Shown: one piece after another, positions 49,460-58,292 of the stretch | Position numbering within the stretch: position 1 is the first letter of the stretch | Layout of the letters: each line of letters opens with the position of its first letter | From: Flavobacterium piscisymbiosum | Lineage (GTDB): Bacteria > Bacteroidota > Bacteroidia > Flavobacteriales > Flavobacteriaceae | DNA length: 64,000 bases | NCBI RefSeq assembly: GCF_020905295.1 | Contig: NZ_JAJJMM010000001.1 | Coordinates: forward strand, 2,542,001 to 2,606,000 | Reading direction: 5' to 3' | Made by a program: the position numbers and the translations under genes | Notes under the pieces: model-generated | Databases searched by the model: none | What the model saw: the letters and a program-made list of their open reading frames with translations, nothing else | Told to the model about the DNA's origin: nothing

Positions 49460-49960
49460 TTATAAATGAAACCTTAGTTTGTTTTTCTGATTAGAAGTAA
49501 TATTTAGTTTAATGATATTTAATACTTTGAATATGCTAGAACCTGTTTGAAAAAATCCTGTTTCTACGCTTTTCATTGCTAAAAATGCATTTTTTTGGAT
49601 ACATTCGTTAATGTTGTATTTACGAAACATTGCATTAAGTTGAAGAGTTAGTGATTTATAGCTTTTGTCATCTATATTGCAACCTTCACCACCCCAAATA
49701 GTCTCTCTGCCGTTTATGGTTTTTACCATAGATCGTAATTCTTCTTCCGTTAGATCTTTATTACAATAACAGTTTTTCTCTTTTACAACTTCTGCCATTT
49801 CCATATCTACCATTACAGGAACGGTACAATTGTCGATAGCTTCCGGGGTTAAAAAACCTTTTTCGACTATCAATGCTGTGTTTTTAAAACAGATGAGTTG
49901 TTTTCGTAAGGCAATTTTTTCTTCTTTAGTAAAAGTGAGCTTGCAATTCTTTTTTATATC
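49460..49960 (-). pseudogene. remnant of a GH19-like (chitinase/lysozyme-type) effector gene
   Basis: An open frame of 137 codons runs from a TTG at 49873, but recognisable coding sequence continues upstream in the same frame to about 49960 (FTKEEKIALRKQLICFKNTALIVEKG) without any ATG. The segment CYCNKDLTEEELRSMVKTING...KYNINECIQKNAFLAMKSVETGFF resembles the N-terminal helices of GH19-like peptidoglycan or chitin hydrolases used as effectors in Bacteroidota. The Glu in SVETGFF would be the catalytic acid. The frame then runs into an unrelated Lys/Asn-rich tail and stops, so most of the catalytic domain is missing. I judge it a truncated remnant. Family similarity is from memory and moderate. 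Confidence 0.45.
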
Positions 49961-49963
49961 CTG

Positions 49964-50206
49964 ATGGATGAAGGTCTGTTATTTTTTGATCCATCTGATG
50001 TGAAAAAAAATCGAATCAGTATTCAGGAATTTTTAAGTGAAAATTTTACATATAGAGATAATGAAGGAGTTCAGAAAAAAATAACTAGAATAAGCAGACA
50101 GTTTTCTGAGTGTAAAGGTTATACTTATAAAGAGAAACAGATGAAATTTTTAGATGACTTGATTGGGATATTGATGGAGCGGAAAAGAAAACTTGAGAAC
50201 TGGTAA
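49964..50206 (+). CDS. short hypothetical protein, possible RteC-like C-terminal remnant
   Basis: This 80-residue basic, helical protein contains ISIQEFLSENFTYRDNEGV, KKITRISRQFSECKG and FLDDLIGILMERKRKLE. The pattern recalls the C-terminus of RteC-type regulators of Bacteroidota conjugative elements, and the next gene is an HTH protein as often seen next to rteC. If so, the N-terminal two thirds are gone. It overlaps the head of the GH19-like remnant on the opposite strand, supporting the view of a scarred insertion site. Could also be an independent small protein. Confidence 0.4.
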   Translation: MDEGLLFFDPSDVKKNRISIQEFLSENFTYRDNEGVQKKITRISRQFSECKGYTYKEKQMKFLDDLIGILMERKRKLENW

Positions 50207-50212
50207 GCTGGG

Positions 50213-50530
50213 ATGAAAAAAATTATAACATTAACAAACAATTCAATTATGACAAAGAAAGAAAAGAGACAGGCTTTTATAATGGAGATTAAAAATATTA
50301 TAGATCCTTTAATGTTAAAACTGGAAGTGATCGATTCAAAAATCAGTAAAGGGAAAACCTTGAGACCTGCTTATTACAGAAATGAGGATTTAAAAAAGAT
50401 ATTTGGACTGTCTAATAATACTATTATAAAATACCGGCAGACGGGAGTGCTTCCATATACTAAATTGGGAGATATATTTTTGTACGACAGTGTAAAGATT
50501 GAGGAAACTCTTCGTGAGAATAGTATCTGA
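50213..50530 (+). CDS. helix-turn-helix protein of mobile-element type
   Basis: This 105-residue protein has a MerR/excisionase-like helix-turn-helix in its C-terminal half: YYRNEDLKKIFGLSNNTIIKYRQTGVLPYTKLGDIFLYDSVKIEETL. Proteins of this type are abundant in Bacteroidota integrative elements and plasmids, often downstream of rteC. An internal ATG at 50249 (MTKKEKRQAF) is an alternative start and removes a Thr/Asn-rich lead. The gene begins six bases after the preceding small gene. DNA binding is a safe inference; the target is unknown. Confidence 0.65.
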   Translation: MKKIITLTNNSIMTKKEKRQAFIMEIKNIIDPLMLKLEVIDSKISKGKTLRPAYYRNEDLKKIFGLSNNTIIKYRQTGVLPYTKLGDIFLYDSVKIEETLRENSI

Positions 50531-50609
50531 ATGAATCATTTTTTTAATAACAATATATAGAGTAACTGGCTTTCTTTTTGGGAGTCTTGGTTCTTTAAGA
50601 AATAAAAAT

Positions 50610-51377
50610 ATGGAGATAAACAGAATTCAATATGCTTCAGATCTGCATCTGGAGTTTATTAAAAACAAAGAATTTATGAGAGAAAATCCCTTAATTCCAA
50701 ACGGAGATATCTTAATTCTGGCTGGGGATATTGTACCTTTTACGCTCATGGATAAACATCAGGATTTTTTTGATTTCTTATCCGATAATTTCCAAATGAC
50801 ATATTGGATTCCTGAAAATCATGAATATTACTATTTTGATGCTCTTCTTAAAACAAGAACTTTTTATGAAAAGATTAGAAATAATGTGATCCTTCTAAAT
50901 AATTATGTTGTAGAATATGATAATCTAAAACTGGTTTTCTCCACTCTCGGGTCCCATATTAGGCCGGTTTCCCGATCGAATATTGAAAGCGGACTTAATG
51001 ATTTTCATATTATTAAATATGATGGGGAAAGGTTTTCAGCCGATGAGTATAACAAACTTTATTTTGAGAGTGTAGATTTCATTACTAAAGCTTTAGAAGG
51101 CGGAGATTCTAAGAAAATTGTTGTCACGACTCATCACGTTCCATCTTTTAAAGAATATCCAAAAATGTATGAAAATAGTCCCTTGAATGAAGCCTTTGCT
51201 GTTGAGCTTTCAGAACTTATTGAACGGTCAAAATTATCATACTGGATTTATGGACACAGTCATTATAATACTAAGAATTTTGTAATTGGAAGTACACATT
51301 TGGTAACTAATCAGCTGGGATATATTCAACGAGATGAACATCACTGGTTTAAAGCAGATAAAGTTTTAATAGTTTAA
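50610..51377 (+). CDS. calcineurin-like metallophosphoesterase
   Basis: This is a 255-residue intact protein of the calcineurin-like phosphoesterase superfamily. The dimetal motifs are in order: SDLHLEF (Asp11, His13), LAGDIVPF, PENHEYYY in place of the usual GNHE, TTHHVPSF and YGHSHYN. No signal peptide is present, so it is cytoplasmic. The substrate cannot be predicted; close relatives are annotated only as metallophosphoesterases and are frequent on bacterial islands. The Pro-Glu-Asn-His variant replaces Gly by Glu but keeps the Asn-His ligands. It stands alone between mobile-element debris and a broken hipA. Confidence 0.88.
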   Translation: MEINRIQYASDLHLEFIKNKEFMRENPLIPNGDILILAGDIVPFTLMDKHQDFFDFLSDNFQMTYWIPENHEYYYFDALLKTRTFYEKIRNNVILLNNYVVEYDNLKLVFSTLGSHIRPVSRSNIESGLNDFHIIKYDGERFSADEYNKLYFESVDFITKALEGGDSKKIVVTTHHVPSFKEYPKMYENSPLNEAFAVELSELIERSKLSYWIYGHSHYNTKNFVIGSTHLVTNQLGYIQRDEHHWFKADKVLIV

Positions 51378-51526
51378 AAGATAGTAAAGTTGTTTTTGCG
51401 TAATATAGTTTGTGACTTTATTCTATACTCTTTATTTTAATATTTTGAATGCATCTTATGAAAAACCAGCTATGCTAAAAGTTTAAATTTCGAAATTAAA
51501 ATTATTAGTCATTAAATGAGTAAGTT

Positions 51527-52155
51527 ATGAGAAAAGCAGTGGTATATGTACATGACATAAGAGCAAAAATTCTTTCTGAAGGAGCAAATGGGAGATATGG
51601 GTTTTACATATGATAATACTTATAGGCGGGAGTCTGTTTTGCTTACTATGCTTTTCGGGCATAGAAGATATTCTTTTTCTTGTTTTCCGCCTTTCTTTGA
51701 AGGTCTTCTTCCAGAATGGATTATACTTGAGGGCCTTTTAAGGATAAATGAAATTGATTATTTTCCCAGCTTATTACTGCTGATGGAGATTTGGTAGGAG
51801 CAGTAACTGTTAAAGTTGTTGATAATGAATAGGTGCCTAATAAAACTTATTAGCGGTGCGTTGAGAGTCTGCACTGTGAAACAGGTTTGAGAATGCTTTC
51901 TCCTTACTTAAAAAACTTTATAGCCTTAAATTTGCTGCAGCAGAACTCAGACAGGAAGCTGCCAGCAGAACAATTAAATCAGCAATTCAGGGAGTGCATC
52001 CAAAACTTAGTACGATATTGTCTTTGAGAAATCGGCAGTTTGAGATTGTATACTAGTACGGTAATTTTATAATTAAACCTCAGAGCGACATCTTTCCTAA
52101 ATTATTTAAAAATGAAGATCTCACTATGAGAATGGCTGCTTTTTTTGAATTATAG
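51527..52155 (+). pseudogene. hipA: degenerate hipA (N-terminal subdomain and kinase start), multiply frameshifted
   Basis: Three frames together spell a HipA-like toxin kinase. An ATG at 51527 gives MRKAVVYVHDIRAKILSEGANGRYGF, then the frame shifts near 51595 to FTYDNTYRRESVLLTMLFGHRRYSFSCFPPFFEGLLPEW (to ~51770). It then shifts again to ADGDLVGAVTVKVVDNE, stopping at 51832. After a damaged stretch, 51960-52155 encodes SRTIKSAIQGVHPKLS, an in-frame stop, then YGNFIIKPQSDIFPKLFKNEDLTMRMAA, the start of the HipA kinase domain. The catalytic part is missing. The layout matches the split HipA arrangement (short N-terminal protein followed by kinase). No hipB-like gene is adjacent. The rest of the gap to 52390 holds nothing recognisable. 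Confidence 0.75.
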
Positions 52156-52390
52156 TGCCGATTCGTGGACTAGTTTATTCAAAGGACAATTCAAAATCGT
52201 ATTTAATTAAGAGATTTGACCTTGATAGTAATAATAAATGATCAAACATTATTTAGAGTTTAAATAATTGATGATGCCCTAGTTCTTATTACGAATAAAT
52301 CTTTTAATTATGTTAATTACCTCCTTTAATATAAAGAAATAATTATTATATTTTAGCAAATCAAAACCTGTCCATAAGATAATAACCTAA

Positions 52391-52837
52391 ATGATAGAAT
52401 CCATAATAGACCCTAACCGACCTTATAGCCGTTTAGCGATCGATTTAATTTTTACTAAAACCAAAGCAGCAATGCAAAAGGAAGCCTTAATCAGAGGTGG
52501 AGATGGATTAGCACTTTACACTGACATTTATACAGGTAAGATATTACGAGGTGGGGATCGTTACGATTATGAACATGTTCGTTCTTCCGAAGAACTGTTT
52601 TCAAAGTTTAAATCTCTATTAACCGATGAGCAAATTGGACTAGTTGTGAATTGCCCAGAAAATGTTGGCGTAACATTAAGATGCATAAATCAATCTAAAG
52701 GAAAAAGAAAAATGGAAGATTGGTTAAATAATCCTGCGAACATTCATAACAATAATATCGATTTAAAGTTGACATTAGCTAACTTGAAAAAGGCGGATGA
52801 TGGAATTAATAGGGTTGTTAAAACTTTAAGAAAATAA
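52391..52837 (+). CDS. small HNH-like nuclease, first gene of a GTPase operon
   Basis: This 148-residue cytoplasmic protein has a probable HNH-type pattern: GKILRGGDRYDYEHVRSSEEL (Glu61-His62) gives the first histidine, VVNCPENVGVTLRCINQSKGKRKMEDWL gives the central Asn87 and the final basic helix. This order resembles HNH/GHE nucleases found as toxin tips and in defence systems, with the Cys-Pro-Glu-Asn stretch in place of the usual asparagine loop. It is followed after five bases by a large GTPase gene, then another, so all three are one operon. The DNA-cleaving role is inferred; the motif reading is moderate. An alternative is a non-catalytic toxin-like fold. Confidence 0.55.
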   Translation: MIESIIDPNRPYSRLAIDLIFTKTKAAMQKEALIRGGDGLALYTDIYTGKILRGGDRYDYEHVRSSEELFSKFKSLLTDEQIGLVVNCPENVGVTLRCINQSKGKRKMEDWLNNPANIHNNNIDLKLTLANLKKADDGINRVVKTLRK

Positions 52838-52842
52838 GTAAA

Positions 52843-55269
52843 ATGAAAAAAGAAAAAGATTATAAATCTATAATTACATTAATAGCTGCTTATATAATTA
52901 CTGCTGATAAGGAAATAGATAATAAGGAACTTGATATTATTTACGCTTATAATAAAAACTATAGTGATATTGAAAATGAGATAAATAATATTTTTTCTGA
53001 TGATGATAATAAAATTCTTTTGATTGATCTAGTGAAAGAATTATCTTATTTTCCTAATACTATTATTTACGAGGCTTACAACTTGTTTCTAGATATTATA
53101 TATTCTGATGGATTTTGTCATATAAAAGAGCAAGAAAAATTAAAAGAGATAAAAAAAATACTGCCTTTTGATGATTCAAGTTTAGCTATTTTAGAATTAT
53201 CTTTTCTTGAAAAATCAAAAAAGTCTCTTTATAAAGAAGAAAAAAAGGAAGACGATATGTTTTATAAAAAGTCAAGCAACGATTCTGATAAATCAGATGA
53301 AAAAAAGAGAGACATTTTATTGAATGGTCCCCAATTTGTTCAAAAAATAAAGCAAATTTCAAAGACAGCAAAGTTTGATTTAAAATTTGTTGAAGAGGTA
53401 ATTTCAGAATCTTCTAATCGAATAGTTAAATTAATAAACAATTTAGAAAATAATAAACTTAAAAATCATAATAGGAAAGATGAAGAGTTTGATGGATTTG
53501 TTAGTGAACTCCAAAGAACTATAAAAGAGACTTTTACTAATCATTTGCAGGAGAATATTCAAGTCCTGAATAAAAAGAAACGATCGGTAGATTATTTTAC
53601 AATTTCGTTTTTAGGAAGGACTAAAGCAGGTAAAAGTACTTTACATTCTATAATTACTAAAGATGGTGACGACACTATTGGTGTTGGGAAAGTCAGGACT
53701 ACTAGATATAATAGAGTATATAATTGGGAAAATTTAAGAATTGTAGATACCCCGGGAATTGGTGCTCCTGGAGGAATGTCTGATGTTGAAATTGCTGAAA
53801 GTATAGTTGATGAGTCTGATTTAATTTGTTATTTGGTGACTAATGATGCTATTCAAGAAACGGAATTTCAATTTCTTTCGGAAATTAAAAAGAAAAACAA
53901 ACCTGTGGTAATTCTTTTAAATGTAAAAGAAAATCTTGAGATTGAAAGTCGAAAGAATTTGTTTTTAAAAAATCCTACTAGATGGAGGGAACGAAGAGAT
54001 AATAAAAGTATTCAAGGGCATATAGAAAGGATTAATGATTATATGATTAAATATTATAATAGTAATCATTATAGAGTTATTCCTGTTATGCTGTTAGCGT
54101 CAAAATTATCTGAAATTGAAACAGATGATTCGATAAAAAAGATATTATATGATGGTTCAAATGTTGAAGAATTCTTGATTAGTTTAAAAACTACTGTATT
54201 TGAAAATGGACATTTACGAAAATCTCAAAATATAATTGATGGTACTAATTTTAAATTGAATTCTTTTCACGAAGATATCAATAATCAGTATTTAGGTTTG
54301 TCTGAAATAATTTCAAGATTAAAGAAAGAAAAAAAATCTTTTCGTGATTTCTTAAAAAAAAATAAAGATGTATATAAACAAAATTTAAAAGGGAAAGTTG
54401 AAACCCATATTTCAAAAATTAAAAAATTTGCTAGAGATTTTGCAATAAATAACTATGAATTAAGCGAAACTAAATTGACTAAACTTTGGGAGAAAGAATT
54501 GTTAAGCAGGGGCTATAAGCAACAATTAGAAAAAATGATAAGTGAAGACTTTGATATTATTCAAACAGAAATACAGTCAAGATTAAATGAGTTTTTGGAA
54601 AGTTTTCAATTGTATTTTAATAATCTAAATTTAAACATTAAAAAAGATTCTACTTTTAATACAAGGAGTTTCTTAAAAATTGGAGGAGGCTTAATAGGTG
54701 TTGTGGGAGCAATTTTTCTTTCGGTTGCTACGCTTTCAAATCCAATAGGTTGGACTTTGGCAATAGGAGGTATTTTGGTTGGATTGTCTAATTATTTATT
54801 TAAATCCAAAGCAAATAAAATTAAAGATGCTCAAGAGAAGATAGAGAAAAGTTTAATGAAAGGCATAGAAGATTTTGAAATACATTTGAAAAAACAAATT
54901 TTTCAAAGTCTCGACCAGATGTTGTTTGATTATGACAAATCAGTCGATGATAATATGGGGAAATTAATTATTGAAGCTGAAGCATTTCAAAAATTATTAA
55001 AAACAGAATTAGATTTTAGTAAGAGCAAAGTAGATGTACTAAATAAAGCTATGATGATAAGAGTTTTGCAGCATATAAAACATCTTGATTTTGATTTTGA
55101 TGTAAATAAATTTGTTTCGAAAGACAAAACAATAATTGATATTCAAAGAGATTTTAAGAAGAATCAAATTACATTAAAAACTAGTCATCAGCTAGAGCGT
55201 AAAGATGTAATAAAAATATCTGAATTGCTTCAGTGCGATTTCAAAGTATATAGAACTAAAATTAAATAA
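52843..55269 (+). CDS. TerB-like domain fused to dynamin-like GTPase with membrane hairpin
   Basis: The protein has 808 residues in three parts. Residues ~1-125 look like a TerB/DjlA-type helical domain (ITLIAAYIITADKEIDNKELD, LFLDIIYSDGFCHIKEQEKLKEI). Residues ~250-450 are a GTPase: P-loop GRTKAGKST (258-266), switch II DTPGIGAPGG (302-), and a G4 in which NKxD is replaced by LNVKEN (Asn360). The C-terminal ~350 residues are helical, with a hydrophobic hairpin at ~614-653 (GVVGAIFLSVATLSNPIGWT) that should insert into membrane, as in bacterial dynamin-like proteins. Predicted role: GTP-driven membrane-associated sensor or remodeller. It shares an operon with an HNH-like nuclease and a second GTPase. 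Fold is confident, function unknown. Confidence 0.8.
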   Translation: MKKEKDYKSIITLIAAYIITADKEIDNKELDIIYAYNKNYSDIENEINNIFSDDDNKILLIDLVKELSYFPNTIIYEAYNLFLDIIYSDGFCHIKEQEKLKEIKKILPFDDSSLAILELSFLEKSKKSLYKEEKKEDDMFYKKSSNDSDKSDEKKRDILLNGPQFVQKIKQISKTAKFDLKFVEEVISESSNRIVKLINNLENNKLKNHNRKDEEFDGFVSELQRTIKETFTNHLQENIQVLNKKKRSVDYFTISFLGRTKAGKSTLHSIITKDGDDTIGVGKVRTTRYNRVYNWENLRIVDTPGIGAPGGMSDVEIAESIVDESDLICYLVTNDAIQETEFQFLSEIKKKNKPVVILLNVKENLEIESRKNLFLKNPTRWRERRDNKSIQGHIERINDYMIKYYNSNHYRVIPVMLLASKLSEIETDDSIKKILYDGSNVEEFLISLKTTVFENGHLRKSQNIIDGTNFKLNSFHEDINNQYLGLSEIISRLKKEKKSFRDFLKKNKDVYKQNLKGKVETHISKIKKFARDFAINNYELSETKLTKLWEKELLSRGYKQQLEKMISEDFDIIQTEIQSRLNEFLESFQLYFNNLNLNIKKDSTFNTRSFLKIGGGLIGVVGAIFLSVATLSNPIGWTLAIGGILVGLSNYLFKSKANKIKDAQEKIEKSLMKGIEDFEIHLKKQIFQSLDQMLFDYDKSVDDNMGKLIIEAEAFQKLLKTELDFSKSKVDVLNKAMMIRVLQHIKHLDFDFDVNKFVSKDKTIIDIQRDFKKNQITLKTSHQLERKDVIKISELLQCDFKVYRTKIK

Positions 55270-55275
55270 ATTAAA

Positions 55276-56979
55276 ATGGATAATAGTGCAGACTTAAAAT
55301 TTAATAATTTATCATTGAAACTTAATGGGATTATTCAAAAAACATTTTTATTGTTGAACGAATTTGAAAAGATAGGTGCTCTAGAATTGTTAACATCTAA
55401 ATTAAATATAACTAAAGAAAGTTCAGAATTAAAAGTTGCATTTGTCGGACAGTATAATGCTGGAAAATCGACAATAATATCAGCATTGACAGGTAGACGA
55501 GATATAAAAATAGATTCAAATGTAGCAACAGATGTTAGCTGTGATTATAAATGGAACAATATTAAAATCACTGATACTCCCGGTATTTTAGCAGGAAAAG
55601 TTGAGAAACATGATGAGTTTACCAAAGAAACTCTCAATCAAACAGATTTGATTGTTTACGTTTTAACAAGTCAATTATTTGACGATGTTATTTTTGAAAA
55701 CTTTATCGATTTGGCATATAATCAAAACTTTAACGAAAAAATGCTTATCGCTATAAATAAAATGTCAATGGAAAAAGGAGACTTTGAAATACTTAAAAAG
55801 AATTATCATGAATCGGTACTTGCTGTATTTAAAGAACGTGGATATGATTTTGACTTTGAAATAGTATTTATTGATGCTGCCGATTATATGGAAGGAATTG
55901 ATGAAAAAGAGGAAGAACTTATACAATTGAGTAATTTTTCTAATTTTATTGAAACTCTAAATTCATTTATTGAGGATAAAGGAATAGTTCAAAAGGCATT
56001 CGATACACCAATCCGAATAATTAGGGGAGAGTTAAGTCAAATTGCTTTCGACGAAGTAGATCCCAATTTTAGTTTGATATTGAATAAATATCAAAATAGG
56101 CTTTTGAAGCATAAGACCGAAATTATTAGGGAGTCAGAATATTTACTTGAAAATTTAAAAACTAAAATTATCGAAGAAGGTTATTTAGTGTCTTCTTCAA
56201 TTGATCAAATAAGTCAGGAAGATTTTAATGTGAAGCAAAGTAAGTTTAATCTATTATTGGAAACAGAATCTACTTCAACAATGAGTCAAATTGAAAATTT
56301 GATCAAGGAAAAAAATAGATTGTTGCGTGAAGAATTTGAAGAAATAAGCCTAGATGATGATGTTTCTTTTTACGTAGAAAATCTGAAGAAAGATTCTGAG
56401 CGTAAAAAGATAAATCCAGTTTTTAATAGTTCTTCTTTAGAAAGTAAAATAGGCCTGTTAAATACTTTAAAACAGAATTCTGATAAATTGATTAGTTTTT
56501 CAGGGGCTGATAAAGCTGCTGGTATTTTTGCGAAATCAAGTGAAATTAGCGGGTCTGCAGGTCATACACTAGTTAAAAATATTGGTTCTACAATTGGATT
56601 TAAATTCAAACCTTGGCAGGCTGTTAGAATAACTAAAAATATTGGAAACGTAGCTAAATTTGCAGGGCCTGCATTAGCTGTTTTTTCTGCGGGTATTGAA
56701 ATATACGGGGCTGTAAAAGAAGAAAAAGAACTTAAAGGGATAGCCGTTTCTAAAAGCCAAATGAATGAAAGTTTTTATGAAATTGCTAAAGAAGTAGTTT
56801 TACAGATAAAAGAAAAGTTTAATGAATATGTTAAAGAAAACATAGATAATAAGATAAGTGAATTCCAAGAAATGAAATTAGAATTTGTAAGAACTAATGA
56901 GAATAATTCAAAATTTCAAGAAGCAATAATTAAATTAGATAGCGAATTTATAGATTTTATTGAACTGATAAATAATTAG
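55276..56979 (+). CDS. dynamin-like GTPase, partner of the TerB-GTPase
   Basis: This is a 567-residue GTPase starting six bases after the previous stop. Motifs: P-loop GQYNAGKST (Gly58-Thr66, Lys64), switch II DTPGILAG (Asp100-), and G4 INKMS (Asn161-Lys162). The C-terminal half is helical, with a moderately hydrophobic stretch at ~462-480 (FAGPALAVFSAGIEIYGAV) followed by coiled coil. This matches the dynamin/LeoA-like group, whose members work in pairs and are frequent on islands with phage-defence or membrane-protection roles. Its paralogy to the neighbour suggests heterodimer formation. The transcript ends in a 14-bp hairpin. GTPase certain, biological role inferred. Confidence 0.82.
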   Translation: MDNSADLKFNNLSLKLNGIIQKTFLLLNEFEKIGALELLTSKLNITKESSELKVAFVGQYNAGKSTIISALTGRRDIKIDSNVATDVSCDYKWNNIKITDTPGILAGKVEKHDEFTKETLNQTDLIVYVLTSQLFDDVIFENFIDLAYNQNFNEKMLIAINKMSMEKGDFEILKKNYHESVLAVFKERGYDFDFEIVFIDAADYMEGIDEKEEELIQLSNFSNFIETLNSFIEDKGIVQKAFDTPIRIIRGELSQIAFDEVDPNFSLILNKYQNRLLKHKTEIIRESEYLLENLKTKIIEEGYLVSSSIDQISQEDFNVKQSKFNLLLETESTSTMSQIENLIKEKNRLLREEFEEISLDDDVSFYVENLKKDSERKKINPVFNSSSLESKIGLLNTLKQNSDKLISFSGADKAAGIFAKSSEISGSAGHTLVKNIGSTIGFKFKPWQAVRITKNIGNVAKFAGPALAVFSAGIEIYGAVKEEKELKGIAVSKSQMNESFYEIAKEVVLQIKEKFNEYVKENIDNKISEFQEMKLEFVRTNENNSKFQEAIIKLDSEFIDFIELINN

Positions 56980-56986
56980 AATATTA

Positions 56987-57021
56987 AATAGGCTTCAACT
57001 TACTTTTAGTTGAAGCCTATT
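56987..57021. terminator. bidirectional terminator between GTPase operon and WYL gene
   Basis: A 14-bp perfect stem, AATAGGCTTCAACT (56987-57000) with its complement at 57008-57021, lies between convergent genes. T-runs are weak, but the position and stem length fit a shared terminator. Confidence 0.75.
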
Positions 57022-57025
57022 GGCT

Positions 57026-57943
57026 TTAAAGATACCCCTCGAGACCCTTCCTCAATTCCTCTTTAATCTCCTCTGCCAACCATTTCGGTTCGACTACCTT
57101 TACTAAACTGCCATATTTCAAAATTTGTTGTCGGAACTCAAAATTGGGATGGATGCGTAATTCTATGTCAAAAGAACTCTCATTTTTAATATTGACTTCT
57201 TTTTGAGACCAGTGTAATGGAAGTGATAGTAAATATGGTTTTTGGGAAGGATGAAACGACAAATGTATTTTTTCTAATTTATGGTCGACATAGTTAAGAC
57301 CAATAACGTTTTTAAATTTATCTTTGGCTTCTTCTGTTTTTGATTTGAATTTTCTCTTACCAATTCTTATATCATTTAATCTATCAATTCCAAAAGTTCG
57401 ATAGCCTTTTTCCGTTTCACCGATGACGTACCAGCGGTTTTGAAATTGTTTTAAAAAGTAAGCTTTTAAGTTGTATTTTTCTTCTTTTAAGTGATAAAAA
57501 CTATAATGATTGAAGCTGACTGGTAATGTCTGGTGAATAGCTTCTAGTAGAACTTTAAAATTAGGAACTAAATTTGCATTTGATTCATTTTCGAATTCAA
57601 TATAGGACAAAGAATTGTAGTTTTCGTTATAATCAGCAGTGATTAATTTAGCTGTAGATAGAATTTCTAGATGACTTAAAAAAGAATCAACATATTCCGG
57701 CTTGTCATTTTCTAAGGAATATAGACTGTTATTGTTTGTTATTACAATACCGAACTTTTCTTTTAAATTTTTTATATCACGTTGTAAAGTTCTAATTGTA
57801 ATTTTTTTTGAGTCCTTCGGGCAAATGATACTTATAAGCACCTTACCATCTAAAGATTCAAATTTTCTTAAGGTTTCAACTAAAACTTTAGTACGATACA
57901 CTTGTGGTGTATTGAGATGCGTACTTTTTTCGTTTGCTTTCAT
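57026..57943 (-). CDS. WYL-domain transcription regulator (A)
   Basis: This is a 305-residue regulator. The N-terminal part is a winged helix (LVETLRKFESLDG...ITIRTLQRDIKNLKEKFG, DeoR-like with the R-T-x-x-R-D-I recognition helix). The middle holds the WYL domain (NRWYVIGETEKGYRTFGIDRLNDI), and the C-terminal WCX-type extension ends in LKYGSLVKVVEPKWLAEEIKEEL. WYL proteins sense nucleic acid or nucleotide ligands and often control phage defence genes. It is divergent from two small membrane-protein genes, and a 15-bp inverted repeat lies in the shared control region, so it likely represses both. It resembles the WYL protein at 62449-63348 in architecture. Confidence 0.88.
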   Translation of the reverse strand: MKANEKSTHLNTPQVYRTKVLVETLRKFESLDGKVLISIICPKDSKKITIRTLQRDIKNLKEKFGIVITNNNSLYSLENDKPEYVDSFLSHLEILSTAKLITADYNENYNSLSYIEFENESNANLVPNFKVLLEAIHQTLPVSFNHYSFYHLKEEKYNLKAYFLKQFQNRWYVIGETEKGYRTFGIDRLNDIRIGKRKFKSKTEEAKDKFKNVIGLNYVDHKLEKIHLSFHPSQKPYLLSLPLHWSQKEVNIKNESSFDIELRIHPNFEFRQQILKYGSLVKVVEPKWLAEEIKEELRKGLEGYL

Positions 57944-57967
57944 TTTTCAAAAGTAAAAAAGGGTAAT

Positions 57968-58025
57968 GACAATGAGTGTTGTTTGTATTTTTATTTTGAG
58001 GAAATATCAGACGACACTCATTGTC
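57968..58025. promoter_or_regulatory. inverted-repeat operator in the divergent WYL control region
   Basis: GACAATGAGTGTTGT (57968-57982) and its inverted copy at 58011-58025 (one mismatch) are separated by 28 bases. The right arm extends to a small palindrome CGACACTCATTGTCG. Each arm lies just upstream of a TAnnTTTG box: TACTTTTG on the minus strand at 57948-57955 and TAAATTTG on the plus strand at 58038-58045. This arrangement suits binding by the WYL regulator to control both directions. Confidence 0.55.
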
Positions 58026-58069
58026 GTTCGTTGAGTATAAATTTGTTTTATAATTTAAAAACAATAAAT

Positions 58070-58279
58070 ATGAAGAATTTATTTAAAAAGAAAAACAGCG
58101 ATTTAGACTTTAAGATTCTAGGTTCTATTTTGAGTGCAAGTGTGGCAACTGGAGCTGCTATTGCTAATTATTCAGGGAAAAATCCTAAAACAGCGGGAAT
58201 TATAAGTGCTGGGTTATCGCTATTGGTTACTGGTTTAATTACCGCAATGGATGATGATAATTCAAAAAATAACAAATAA
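58070..58279 (+). CDS. small hydrophobic protein, WYL-divergent gene 1
   Basis: The protein has 69 residues from the ATG at 58070 (MKNLFKKKNSDLDFKI). An upstream in-frame extension reads through the control region and is rejected, because it would overlap the operator and promoter box. The protein has a Lys-rich N-terminus, then two hydrophobic stretches (LGSILSASVATGAAIANYSG and TAGIISAGLSLLVTGLITAM), likely one or two membrane passes, and a charged tail DDDNSKNNK. I recognise no family. It is followed after 13 bp by another small membrane protein. Possible membrane toxin or accessory of a defence unit; this is speculation. Confidence 0.6.
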   Translation: MKNLFKKKNSDLDFKILGSILSASVATGAAIANYSGKNPKTAGIISAGLSLLVTGLITAMDDDNSKNNK

Positions 58280-58292
58280 TAACTAATTAGAG

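Noticed and set aside
57902..58069. N-terminal extension of the small protein at 58070-58279
   Set aside because: It would start inside the divergent WYL gene and be translated through the inverted repeat and the TAAATTTG box; the Cys/Phe-rich extension has no protein-like pattern.
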